Assembly (NCBI GenBank): GCA_016081115.2
Contig: CM071934.1
Span: 58,885,267 to 58,949,266 of the forward strand
Length of the DNA stretch: 64,000 nt
Direction of reading: 5' to 3'
Source: Rehmannia glutinosa
Taxonomy: Eukaryota; Streptophyta; Magnoliopsida; Lamiales; Orobanchaceae
In this document: piece by piece, positions 42,915 to 54,737 of the stretch
Position numbering within the stretch: position 1 is the stretch's first letter
Layout: each line of letters begins with the position of its first letter
Notes under the pieces: model-generated
The model's database searches: none
What the model was told of the DNA's origin: nothing
Seen by the model: only the letters and a program-made list of their open reading frames with translations
Translations under genes and position numbers: made by a program

Positions 42915-44240
42915 TTGACACCCCAATTTTTACTTAATTTCTGCATATGTAATAGATACGACTTAGGCTGACTCAAAATAACCAAGTAATCATTCAGACG
43001 ACTTGCTCAAGGCGTTTCAGAAGACTCGCAGTTGACTGATAAAGATTCAACAGACTCTCAGCTGAATACCTTGTTCAGAAGACTCTTAGCAAAGTTGTAC
43101 CAGTCAAGTCAAAGTAGAATACTACAACAGAGTTGAAGCAAAAGACTTCTCAGAAGATTTAAAACTCGGAAGACTCAAGAATCAGTCAAGTAGGGTAAAA
43201 CAGCTGAAGACTTAAGTCAACTGGATTCCGTTGCACTAAGTCCAAGGCAAATTTTCATTGAAGAAGTCGAAGTCCAGTGTTTTGGCCATAAAGATGTTAG
43301 CTCATTTATGAAGGCAAAAGAGTCTTAACCAATAGAAGATCAACTGCAGTCTGCCAACTTCAAAATTCTGTAGAAGCTAGAAGAATACAAGGAATGGTTG
43401 ACATCATGCTGTAAAGAAAAGACATGCCAACTGTCCAATAGTGAGATTTTAATTTGTCTATCTCTTCAACGAACAAAATTCAAATCTATAAAACAAAAAC
43501 CACTCTTTCTCGAGCATAAATCTGAAATCCTCAAGCTTCATTTAAAACACCTTATCCTACACACTTTGTGAAGATTAAGGCTATTATCAGTTGAAGAGAA
43601 AACTTTGTGAAAACAAATTGAGGATCTACATCGCCTTGAATTGAAGTGGTATAGTAAAGTTCTTGTCGAACCAAAAGACTAGAATTGCAAGAGGGTTGTG
43701 TGAATAAGTCTTGCATCAACCAGTGAGCTGAAGTAACTACAAGGAGTCTATTGAAGAGTTGAGTCTAGGCAGTGGGTTGTATGAACAAAGATGTTGGGAC
43801 GGTGTTGTATACTTTGTATCTAAAGTCATTGATACTTGATAGATTCCTCCTGAAGTAGGAGAAGAGTGGATTAGAGGGATTACCCACTCTTGAACCACTA
43901 TAAATCTTTGTATCATGTACATTTCTGCACTTTAAATTCCTGTCATTTATGTTTCTATTAACCTCCCCAAATAACTCTCTAAAAATACTAAGTGTTGATT
44001 GCTAAAATCTAAAGGGTATAAGACTTTTGTAGTTATTAAAAGAAAACTGATTTAAGAGTTGTATTTTTCAATTGAGTTAATCTATCAACAACTCTATCAA
44101 GAGATCTGTTGAGCGACTAGCTCTCCTGCTGAATATCGACTTAACTATCAGCAAGAACTTAACTGTTTTCTTTAACTATGATTTGAAAAATCAAAAAATT
44201 GTAAAGTCTATTCACCCCCCTTCTAGACTTTACCTTGACA
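42915..44240 (+). mobile_element. Copia-like LTR (probably solo)
   Basis: It ends in GTCTATTCACCCCCCTTCTAG followed by ACTTTACCTTGACA, the U5 terminus type of many plant Copia LTRs. A plus-strand TATAAAA at 43487-43493 could be its promoter, and the leader contains the GATTCCTCCTGAAGTAGGAG motif common in such LTRs. No primer site or coding region follows, so it stands alone. A 10-bp repeat TTGACACCCC occurs at both edges (42915-42924, 44235-44244); the left terminus is not a clean TG start. Confidence 0.6.
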
Positions 44241-44249
44241 CCCCTGGGG

Positions 44250-45389
44250 ACTTACAAAAATAAAGGGTAAAGAGGGAGGGGATGGATTAGACTTGTGCTG
44301 ACCCATTAATTCTCGAATGGTGGGTCCATCCCAATAGTTAAATCAATTTAAAAATTTGATTGTCTTCCAAAAGACTTATATATTCTCAGAGTTGCATATT
44401 TTCGAATTGTTGCAACTATTGGTGGTAGAATTTGGACGTTTTTAAATTTGCTTCCATTTTTTGCAGATTGAATTAGTTGGAATTTTCCTTCCCTACGATT
44501 TTTTCTTTCTGATTTTCTGCCCATTTTCTTTGCATATAAAACTTGTGATTCTTACTCCAGAAAATTATAAGGTATAAAATCTTGGAATTTTTGTAATTAA
44601 TATATAGGGATTGTATCATGGAGATTTATTCTTTGAAACCATTTACAACTTATGGGATGAATTAATATCTTAAATATAATATCCTTTAATGTGTCTAGCC
44701 TATACAAATTTTATTACCCTCTGTACAGTATTATATACTTCATTTCGTATGCATAAGGTCGAAAAGAAATGAATCTAAAAATCTAATTATTTTCAAGAGT
44801 AACTTGCAAATTTTAGTATTGTATCTATAAAGAGCTGGTAATAATAGACCTACAAAAATAATGATTTGCCAGAAATACGTTAATTTTCAATACATACTTG
44901 ATTTGAGTCTTTTGATCGCCGAAAGTGGGAAATGTCCACAGTCCGGCCAAACCCACTAATGTAGAAATCAATTTCCCATAATCCTATATATGGGCATCCC
45001 CTTAATGAGTTGACAAAAAATAATGAAAGAAAAATTCATTTGAACGATATCCACATAAACGAAATTGATTTACACATCGGCAAAAAATGTATGGAAATGT
45101 GGACATGTTGATTTTTTAGCATATTTCCCAACTTTCGTTGACCAAATACTAAAATCGAGAGTTTTTCAAAAATTACGAGACATCTTTGCAAATAGTGATT
45201 TTCTCATGATTGTTGTTGCAACTCCCAATAATTACTAGACTAAAATTGCAATTTGCCCTTATTTTAAATAGAGATCAGATCATTAAAATTATTATAAGTT
45301 GTTGGCTTAATTGATATTTAGTGTTTTTTTCCTTCTAATTTTTCTCCCTCGTCAGATTTCACCTATATAGTTTTTTCTTATCTATACAT
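44250..45389. other. Gene-free DNA
   Basis: AT-rich; no open frame, repeat or transposon end identified. Confidence 0.6.
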
Positions 45390-45847
45390 TGTTGGGGACA
45401 AAAATGGTATTTAATTAATTAATATATAATTCAATTTATATATGTTTATTTAATATTAATTTTCCAATGGGCTTAATAAATAAACCGGCCCAATAGTGTC
45501 CGAGATTGACCCATAGTCCAAATTCTCCTACACGGTCCACGGGGCCCATCTCCCAAGTATAAAAAGGTCCATCATATTATCTGTAAGTTAATTAATTGAT
45601 AATTCTCCTACGCATTTAATTCAATATTCAATTATTGTCTTATCTCTCATTCATTGTGCTGACTTGAGCACCGGAGGGGTCTCCCTAGGCAACCCCCAGA
45701 GACCACCTAATGTTTGCATACGTGTGTAGGCAAGTTCCCAATTGATGAATTTCCAGCTCTCGGAGAAGAAGACTCGAAGACTTCCCCATTGGGAAGAAGG
45801 ATTTCGTCAATCCCATTGACTTAGAGTGATCGCCCTAAATAGCAACA
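45390..45847 (+). mobile_element. 5' LTR of the gag-only element
   Basis: 458 bp, TGTTGGGGAC...AGCAACA, matching 299-759 throughout. A TATA box GTATAAAAAGG lies at about 45557-45567. Confidence 0.85.
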
Positions 45848-45852
45848 TTCGT

Positions 45853-45870
45853 TTGGCGCGGTCTGTAGGA
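45853..45870 (+). other. Primer-binding site (Tat-like)
   Basis: TTGGCGCGGTCTGTAGGA, five bases after the LTR, is a near match to the TGGCGCCGTCTGTGGGAA site of Tat-lineage gypsy elements, with substitutions. Confidence 0.75.
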
Positions 45871-45889
45871 ACAACAAAAGCGCACGAAG

Positions 45890-47790
45890 ATGCAGACCCG
45901 AACTCAAGCGCATGGAGCCGGATCCTAAGCTGCAGGCCCTGGGGCCAGAGACCAACAAGAGAAAAGGCTATCAAGAAGGCGGGAGGCCAGCTAACTCTCC
46001 ACTGGAAGAGCACCACCTTCTCCGCAAGAAGAAAGGGCATCTCCACCTCCATCCGGAGGAGCTCCGCCCATTGAAGAAAGTTACCTGCCCGTCGGAAGGA
46101 TGCCACATCCCCCATGGGAGGGAAGAACATTACCAGCGCTGTGGGAAGAGGGGTTTTGCTCCCTGAAGAAGTTCACCTAACCCAGGAAGCCTTCCAAGCT
46201 CTGCTGGATGAAGCTTCCCGGAGTACTTTGAAGAGTCAAGCTATGGTCGGATCCGTGGGTGGACCGCCTCAGGCTCCGCTCACCATTGAAGACCTAACCT
46301 AGAATATCAAGGAAGAAGAAAAGAAGAATGCAATGAGAATCATGAAGAACCGCCACTAGCTGAAGAATCCCAAGCTGCTAGCTGGAGCCAGAAATCAACA
46401 AGAAGAACTATCACATTGAGGATGAGAGGTTAGCTTCCTCCTTCGGAAAGTGTGCAGCCTCCGCCTGAAACCAAGAAAGGCGTTGCCTCCTCCTCTGGGG
46501 GGCTCTGCCTGTTGGAGAAGTTTGCTTAATGTGAAGAGCCCACTAAGCCCTGCTCGAAGAAGCTAACTGAGTTGCTTCAAGGAATCATGCTGCATCAAAA
46601 GCTGCGGGAAGACCTCCCTCAAAGCTCCGCTAGATGTTGAAGACCCCAACTTGGGGAAGAAGATAAAAGAAATGAAGGACTTAGAAAAACATCAAGGAGA
46701 CCGGCACGCTCCTACTGGATGATAAGCTGGAAACGGAGCCTAACACTCCCAAGTCCACACTCACAAGCCCGCAGAAGAGTCGCAGGCAGTAAAACCTCAA
46801 GCCAAGCCAACTCGCGGGCCATCGCTATAGGGAGGAAATTTGATGGCCTTGCCATCCTGGCCAAGCCATTACCCTCGGGCATCACTTGCTCCTACGGAAC
46901 CAAGGTCGAAAAGGTCTCCAACCTCCCAGAGTATGATAAGATCGGAGGTCTACCAGGAATACTTAGACAAACTCCATACAAAGGTGAATCTCTACAGCAT
47001 GATGGACAGTTCCTATTGTAAAGTCTCCGGACAATTCTGACCAAGCGGGCGCTGACTTGGTTCAACCAGTTCCCGGTAGGATCAATCTTCGGGATGGAAA
47101 AGCTTACTAAATCCTTCATGCAACAGTTCTCCATCAACAGAAAGTGCCCCATGACTATCGCTCACCTCTTTCAGGTGAAACAAAAAGAAGAAGAAACACT
47201 GTGGGAGTTTATGCAATGGTTTGTGCAAGCCGTCAATGAAGTCGCCAACGTCCAGCGTGAGACTTTGGCCTAGATATTACAGCAGAATCTCCGCCAAGGA
47301 CATATGAAAAAATCTCTGGCCAGAAAGCCTCCCTCTAACATGGAGGAGCTATTAAGCCGAGCGGAGAAGCATATACGAGTGGAACCAAGAAAAGATCATG
47401 GGCCAAGCTACACACCTCTCTACGCTCCAACAGCGGAGGTACTAATAGTTGCTCAGAAGAAGGGGATACTGATCCTCCACAACCATTGAAAAGCAACCCT
47501 ACACGGGCATGCTCCAATTTGTACTGCAAATACCATAGAGACATGGGGCACACCGCTAAAGATTATTTCGTTCTGAAGAAACAAATTGAGAGACTTATCC
47601 AAAAAGGCCACTTGAAGGATTATGTGGATTACAGAAAGTTTTGTCGTGATCCAAGACCGCATGAAGAAGAATTTTATCAGGATCAGTGCCACTCAGACCA
47701 CCGTAGGGAGGAAAGGCATGACAATCATGTTGACGGAGTCATCAATGTGATCTCCGGATGACCAGGAGCAAAAGATGCCAGGAGCACTAT
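45890..47790 (+). pseudogene. Decayed Tat-type gag
   Basis: ATG 45890 starts MQTRTQAHGAGS then TAA, a usual Tat gag start cut short. The capsid-like domain is recognisable from about 46840: KPLPSGITCSYGTKV, then across shifts SMMDSSYCK, LTKRALTWFNQFPVGSIFG, FMQQFSINRKCPMTIAHLFQ, KQKEEETLWEFMQWFVQAVN, a stop at about 47273, and SLARKPPSNMEELLSRAEKH (47313-47372). The zinc-binding stretch reads CKYHRDMGHTAKDYFVLKKQ with Tyr where the last Cys is expected, and a GVINVISG motif at about 47734-47757 marks the end of gag in this lineage. At least three shifts and two stops. Its intact form would package RNA in the particle. Confidence 0.8.
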
Positions 47791-48190
47791 CCGAGAATGC
47801 ATCAAGAAGTAGAGGAGACGTCCAAAACATCGCCAAGGAATATTATGTTGCCACTTTGGAGATGAGCAAGCTTTCTCAACCAGATAGTGAGGGTGCCGCC
47901 CAGTCTTGGGAGTTACAAATCTTGCAAGCTTCCGCAAACACCAATTCTTCGCCGCCCTCTGGCAGCCTTAGTATTTTTCATTTATTTTCAGTTTATATTC
48001 CTCCAGAGGCATTAAATATTTTTACTATCATTTCAGTATTATTTCCGCCCACGGGACTTAAAAATTAATCATCATAATGTATAAAAGTACTTTCACATTT
48101 CTACTTTGATGTTGTGAATGCAATTAATGGCCACATATGCCCAAGTTCAATAACCATTTGGGCGCTTTCCTCAACAAACCCTATCTTTCT

Positions 48191-48690
48191 AGCTAAAGCC
48201 CTGGATGGGAGGGGCCTCCTCACGGGGGTCCTCATAATAACCTCCTTTGGCTAAGACTGCCGGAGGGGAAGACTTCACCTGGCTAAGACCTCAGGTGGGA
48301 AGACCCCTTCCGGCTAAGACCCGGGATGGAAGGGGCCTCCTCAGGGGATCCTTGTAATTCACCTCATCCAGCTAAGACCCGGAGGAAAAGAGCTCACCTG
48401 GCTAAGACCCCCGATGGAAAGACCCTTTCCGCTAAGACCCTGGATGGGAGGGACCTTCTAATAGGGTTCCTAGTAATTCACCTTCTCCAGCTAAGACACC
48501 GAATGAGAAGACCTTACCCGACTAAGACCCTAGGGGGAAGACCCTTTCCGGCTAAGATCCTAGATTGAAAGACCCCTTTTGGCTAAGACCCCGGATGGGA
48601 GAGACCTCCTCACAAGGGGGTCATAGTAAGACTTTTTCCTCTTCCGGATAAAACCCCAGAGGAAGGGGCCTCCTCATAAGAGTCCCCATA
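48191..48690 (+). repeat. Higher-order tandem repeat with GGCTAAGACCC core
   Basis: About a dozen copies of a 30-60-bp unit starting GGCTAAGACC. Three unit types cycle: one ending GATGGGAGGGGCCTCCTCA, one GGAGGGGAAGACTTCACC, one GATGGGAAGACCCTTTCC. The first type recurs at 48191, 48312, 48431 and 48581, so the higher-order period is about 120-150 bp. It lies in the non-coding 3' part of the element. Confidence 0.85.
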
Positions 48691-49367
48691 AAATCTTCTC
48701 CATAGTGAAAATGTGCAAGAAGAAGAAGTCCAAAAAGCTAATACATGTGAAGAAAAGATCAAAGTGCTAAAGCAGAAATTATGAAGGAAGCTCTAGAGGG
48801 GTGCCTCTTCCAGACTCCGAAAAGGTGCCCCATGAGCTCCATGAGGGTGCCTACTCAGAGCTTCGGAAGGACACCCTGCGAAATATTCTTCTCCGGCAAA
48901 AAAAAGAAAACAAAAACTCTAACACCGGGAGGAAGAGATAGAAGCGATGGAATAAGAACTGAAGAAGAGCTCAAGAAGAGTGCTCCCATCCGGGCTCCAA
49001 AAAGGCGCCCTCTCCGAACTCTGGAAAGGCGCCCCTTGAGCTTGGGAAGGGCGGCCTTAGGTAGATCTAAGCAAAGTATTTCTGGCTATTCCGAAAAAAT
49101 CAAGACTTCCCTCCAAAGGGAAAGACCCACCTCAAAGTGAAAAATGAACAAGTCTTCTACAGAAAGAAGTTATATCAAAGCACTACAAGTAAAGCATGAT
49201 GAAGGAAAGCAAATATGCATAAGGAAAATGGAAGATCATCCAACCCTACGGGGCAAATAAAACATCTCAATACCAAAAGAGAAATATCCAATTACGTAAA
49301 GCAAGCCCTAAATAGGTGGGTAAGAGTTAAGGGCCATCAATCCAAGAAATAACTATCACTACTCATG

Positions 49368-52300
49368 TGAACCCCGACTTTTATCAACATAAGATACAAT
49401 GTTGTATAGTGATGTATTATTTGGTTAAGTGTCACAAACCTATTATTAATGAAACGTGACGCGACTCTTATTTATTCCTTCCAATGTCAATTACACTTTC
49501 CTTATTTTCGAGCGTACCAATTTTAATTCCTTCTCAAGTATTAATACTTGATCGATTAATTACGACTTTAGAAATATTGGACCCTCAATAATTTAGGAGT
49601 ACATCTCAATCCTTATCCAAATATTTTACCTTATTCTATAATACATTTCCAACCAACTTTCAATTTATTTTGATAAAATACACATTTTGTTATTTCACAT
49701 CCTTGTTTATATATATATATATACCTCTACATTTATTATTCCAATTTAACAAGAGAAAAGAAAACAAAATTTTTATCATCTTAAACCATTTTTTCGGCCA
49801 TAGGAGTCATTAAGGGGGAATCAAATTAAATTTTTCTACCTCCCAACAAGCTTTAATCCTAGTAAAAAAAATTAAAATAAAAATTTATTCCCCTACCTGG
49901 CCATCACCATATTTTAGGGAGGAATCCCACTTTTGTTTTTCCTAATCCTACAACTTTAAAAACTATACCCTACAATATCCCACTACACTAATTAATTACC
50001 CAAAAACAAAAAATAATCACCCCCAAGAAGCCAACGTTCGGTCATAGCTTCTAAATGGGGGATCCGTTCCATTTTGTTTTGTTTTGTTGTTTCCTACAAA
50101 CATCCACCTTCCTCCAATAACCCCATTTCACAATTATACCATCAAAACACAAAACAAAATCCGCCCTACACCATACCTTTCGGCTATAACAACTTAGGAG
50201 GGTATCTAGTCTATTTTTTTCTCTAATTACACCAATTATCTCCCAACAACCCACATTTCAACACCTTAACACTAAAACACAAAAAATTAATCCCCTACAC
50301 ACATAGATTTTTGGCCATAATGTTACTAGGAGGAATCAAAATTTTCTTTCATCTATTCAGTCTCCCGACACTCTCTCATCTCCATACTTAGACAAAAAAA
50401 CACAAAAATCCTCCCCCATTGCTTCCAAGGTGGCCGAAAATTTGCAAGAAGAGAGGTGAGAAAAATTTCTTCTTCCAACTCCATTTTTCTTCTTAAAACT
50501 TCAAGTATATACCTTCATCTTCTAACTTGATGATTCCTTCTTGTTCAGGCACTCCTAGAATATTATTTCTTGTAGAATTAAGAATACCTAGACTTCATTA
50601 CAAGCTTGAAGAAGAAATTTAAGATGACACAGGTGAGAAATTTTGGTTTTAGCATTTTTCCTCTTGACAATTTGAGGAATTAATTTTTGACTCAAGAATT
50701 TGAATTTTTGGAGCTTAGGGGCTGACCTATATAAGTTCAAGTTGAGGTTAGAAGCTTGAACAGAAAAATTCATTTTTGGAGACTACTTGAGGACATTAAG
50801 GTAAGTAGTAGCCACTTGGTCCTAGTATATTTCCTTGAACTTGAGACTTTAATTTTAATACCAAAATATGATTTGGATGCCATATAACGATTGACCTTCA
50901 ATAGCTTAAGTCAAGAAGTTGATACAAGAAAGAAGACTTCATTTTAAATCACAACCGAAAAACTACTATGAGGTGGGTGAAAATATTTCTACAAAAATGC
51001 ATCATTCTTGCTACTAGTGCACAAAAAAATGCATGCTCATGTGATAATACGATACATTATGAATTTTAGTAAGTATTTATGAGATTTATATTTTAATGAA
51101 ATTTAGAGAAAATAAAAATATGAGTATGATATTTTTCTTGCATAAAATGTTGATAAAATTGCTCATCATTATGTTTTATGATTTATGATGCTATGAATAT
51201 TCAAATATGTTTTAGAAATATTTAATATGAGTTTTTATATATTATTGGAATTTTGGACTCGTAACTTGTACAAGAAAAATCGAAGCTTGGGTTATTTTTG
51301 CAATTATTGTGAAATATGGGGCCAAAAGTGTAAATATAAAAAACTGTGAAGGCCACCTCTGAATATTCGAAATATTGGACCCAAGAATCTGTAAATTTCA
51401 TATATTAAGTGACATGAAAGATTGGGACCTCTTCCGGGCAATAAATATAATAAGGAACAAGTTTGATATTAAAATATAAAATTATAAAACTTAAAGGACC
51501 AAAACTGTAATTTTCAAAACTTGGAAAATCAAGGTACCTCGAAATTTTTCTGACTTATTTAATATGGTATTTTGAACCTTATTTTCAAATTTCATAACCA
51601 TACGACTTGAAACGTGCCTTTAACGACAAAAAAAATTACTTTTGGGCCAAAATTATTATTTTCAATAATGAGGTACCTAACTTTCGAATTTTTAAAAAAT
51701 ATTTTAACCACAACCTATTGCTGTCCAAAGAAGTATTTTAAAATTAGAATCACCTCAAAACCTTTCCTGATTTAAGAGTTACCTAATTTTAAAATATCTA
51801 GTCAAAAACCACATTTTTTAGAAACTAGAGGGCGAATCTGCAAATTTTACAAAATCTGTCCCGAGTCTTTGAAAACTATATTTCTATGGGAATTTAATTT
51901 TTTTTTGAAACGGACCTTACCCTTTTCCGAGTCCAGAATTGAAACTTATCGAATTTTAGAACCCGGTAAGAGAATATTCTCCTTAGTAAAAATGATTTTT
52001 ATTTTTAAAATTGCTAAGGACCTTGAGGTTGTAATTTTCCAACTCGGTTACCTTATAAATATTTTAAGAGATGTTTCATACTTATCTAATAAAAATATCG
52101 AGCTTGAACATAATGCGCCGAACCAAATATTAAAACCGGCTAGATTATCCGCCCAATAACTAGACCGCGAGTTTTGTTTTTGAAATAAATGTCGGATATT
52201 ATATGACCAAGATCACTCCGGACTTGTTAACTGATTTTATCAAACTTTTCGAACGAGCAAAATAGTGATTGGAAGAGAAATTTTGAAGTGAAGATTTAAG

Positions 52301-53331
52301 TGAAACGTAAAGTGGAATTAAAAGTGAAGTGAAATGTAAAGTGAAGCGAAACTTGAAGTTAAAAGTGAAGTGAAGTAAAATTTGAAGTGTAATGTGAAGT
52401 GAAGTGAAACTTGAAGTGAAATGTGAAGTGAAGTAAAATTTAAAGTGAAATGTGAAGTTAAATGTGAAGTGAAATGATAAGTGGAAGTGAAAATGAGAAT
52501 GGAAGTGAAAAGTAAAGGGAAAATTTAAAGTGGGATAACGGCTATGGCCCTATCCAAGTGAAGTGGGATATTGGCTACGGCCTTATCCAAATTAAGTGAG
52601 ATACTGGCTACGACCCTATTCAAGTGAAGTGGGATATTGGCTACGACCTTATCCAAATTAAGTGGGATACCCACCACAGCCCTATCCAAGTGGGATATCA
52701 GCTACGGCCCTATCCAAGTGGAGTGGAATATTGGCTACGGCCTTATCCAATTGAAAGTGGAAGTAAATTTATTAAAACAATAATAATTTTTGACTGATTC
52801 TGACCAACTAACATAAAGGTTAATAGAAATCTTTATATAAATAACGAGACCAAGTCATATGCACTCTCATGCATTGATTTCTACGAAACCATTTTCTGTG
52901 CATAAAAATGAGCCACACTCGCACACCGACACCCACCCACTGAGAATTTCTTATTCTCACCCCACCTCTTTTATCAACCAGAAGATGAAGGACTATATCA
53001 GGATGCTGGTGATGATGGATCCCAAGACGTAGCCTAGTTCTGTATTGTATTATGGATTTTATTAAAACGATGGATTTTATTTGTATGATTTAGACCTTGG
53101 ACTTATTTGTTGTAATAGCAGGGCGTAGGACCCTGAGGATCAATTACTATGTTATATTTTATTTCTTTTGGATTCCACCGCAACCATACTCTGACTTAGT
53201 TATTCCCTTATCTATGTTTAATTGGGATTTTGTCGTTCTATTGATGTATGTTGGAGGATAGTTAGGTCGACTTGGTAAACCGGTATAAGTTTGGTAAATT
53301 ATGTCACGACTTTCTATTTTGGGGCATGACG
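49368..53331 (+). mobile_element. 5' LTR of the chromovirus
   Basis: Start TGAACCCCGACTTTTATC matches the 3' LTR start TGAGGCCCCGACTTTTATC at 59523. The end GGGGCATGACG (expected CA) abuts the primer site. Its first 1617 bases align with 59523-61169, about nine in ten bases agreeing by eye. Two tandem arrays lie near its end (52290-52520 and 52530-52750). Confidence 0.9.
52290..52750 (+). repeat. Two adjacent tandem arrays in the LTR
   Basis: First array (about 52290-52520): 11-bp-scale GTGAAGTGAAA words, with all other bases A, T or G. Second array (about 52530-52750): six or seven ~33-bp units of GGGATATTGGCTACGGCC followed by a TATCCAAGTGAAGT tail, in the U5-ward part of the LTR. Confidence 0.85.
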
Positions 53332-53335
53332 ATTA

Positions 53336-53351
53336 TGATATAAGAGCTTGG
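53336..53351 (+). other. Primer-binding site (initiator tRNA-Met type)
   Basis: TGATATAAGAGCTTGG differs at two positions from TGGTATCAGAGCTTGG, the usual chromovirus and copia primer site; it follows the LTR by four bases. Confidence 0.8.
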
Positions 53352-53617
53352 CTAGTAAGGAGAAAACCTACACCGAGTTGACCAGGATAGGACCCTTCGC
53401 CTGTGATGGGAATTACCACTATTGGATCATTCAAAAGATAACAATTCTGTGATAATTGGAAACCATAGAACTAAATAGGTTATATTATTAATTGTCCACT
53501 TTTAATAATACCCCACTTTGTAGACTTGACTGAGAGAGTAATTTCTTACTGAATATTCTGCCTTGATTAGTATCATATTCTTGATTTTGAGAAACGCTAG
53601 TTGTGTTTTGTTTAGGA

Positions 53618-54414
53618 ATGGCGTCCGAATTTCCAACATGGTCGATGGTGCACGAATTAACCGCTTAAAGAGACTATCATAAGGAGCCTCGTACTAGCAC
53701 GCGTAGTTCATGCACACCTACTCCCAGTTCAGGCTAGAACATCAACGCACCTGATCGTTAGAAGACGGGCTAGCCTACAGTCAACTTGAGGAACAGTGTA
53801 GAACTATATGAGTGCGCGAGGATCAGATACAAGTGCTTCAGGAGCGACTTGACGAAAAAACGAGGGACGCATTTTGGGAAAATAAAAAACACCAAAAACA
53901 AGTATTGGTTAACCACGAGCTGCTAGAAAAGATCGATCGATTCGAACGCCTGGCTAATCATCAACGTGAAACGATACAGGACCTTGAGGGGCAAGTACAA
54001 CAACACCTGGGAACCATCAACGACACGGATAGGACAAGAGCGTTATTACAAAACCAAGTCATGTCTCTACAAATTTAAGTAGAGACCCAGGAGGAACAAA
54101 TGTCGTTAAACCAGGCAGATTTCCAGGCACAAGTTCAATTACTGCGGAACAGGATTTCGGAGGCCGTCAATATTACTCCGGAGATAGCCCCAGAAAATGA
54201 AGAAGAATCGGAAGAAGATCCAGAAGAGGATCCTGAAGAAGATCCTAAGGAAGACCCGGAGGAGGATCTGGAAGAGGAACCCGAAGAAGATCCAGAAGAT
54301 GAGCCTGAAATGGACCCAATGAACGTTCTACAGGATCCAGAAGATCTGGCTTCAGCAAATGATATGGTTGACGATAGTGATGATGATGCCCATAGCGCCA
54401 TCATCGATTAGATT
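53618..54414 (+). pseudogene. Extra upstream ORF of the chromovirus (coiled coil + acidic repeat)
   Basis: From ATG 53618 (MASEFPTWSMVHELTA then a stop), through shifts, to a frame at 53812-54411 with one TAA at 54076. It encodes a heptad-rich coiled coil (EDQIQVLQERLDEKTRD, HELLEKIDRFERLANHQRET, IQDLEGQVQQHLG), then VQLLRNRISEAVN and about nine tandem EEDPEEDP-like units ending in DDDAHSAIID. No enzymatic motif. Such an additional coiled-coil ORF before gag is known in some long-LTR gypsy elements; its role is unknown to me. Confidence 0.6.
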
Positions 54415-54470
54415 AGCCTTACTTGATGATGATGCCCATAGCGCCATCATCGATTAGATTAGCTTTACTT
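54379..54470 (+). repeat. 46-bp tandem duplication over the ORF end
   Basis: Two consecutive 46-bp copies starting GATGATGATGCCCATAGCGC (54379 and 54425) differ at only one or two bases. Each contains a hairpin: GATGATG ... CATCATC. The first copy supplies the stop codon of the upstream ORF. Confidence 0.9.
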
Positions 54471-54737
54471 GTTGTACCCTACTTTATACATCAAAACTCT
54501 GTAATTGCGAAGTTTCGTATGTAACGGATTGTAATGTTATTGTATGTCATTTAACCAAGTGATTATAATTCAAATGCAGTATTTTGTAACACAACTCTTG
54601 CAATTGTCTTAATATTATTGCACTTACATTCAACATAATTGCTTCGTCAAATTAGACATTATGCATCATTGATCGTTATACTATAGCTCATAATTTTATT
54701 TACATAAATGAGTGGATGCTAATTATTCTAAACACAA

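Larger units (their letters stand above)
45390..49367 (+). mobile_element. Gag-only (TR-GAG-like) gypsy element, cut by the chromovirus
   Basis: 5' LTR (45390-45847), primer site, decayed gag (45890-47790), then non-coding DNA with a higher-order tandem repeat (48191-48690). There is no protease, RT or integrase between gag and the repeat region. The 3' LTR is not in the window, because the Tekay-type element begins at 49368. Gag without pol plus long non-coding 3' DNA matches terminal-repeat retrotransposons with GAG domain. A pol deletion during decay is the alternative. Confidence 0.75.

Noticed and set aside
48326..49140. Two plus-strand frames rich in KT/PAK
   Set aside because: They follow the higher-order tandem repeat and low-complexity purine DNA of the gag-only element, with no conserved domain.
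54135..54404. 89-codon minus-strand Ser/Gly-rich frame
   Set aside because: Antisense shadow of the acidic EEDP repeats.
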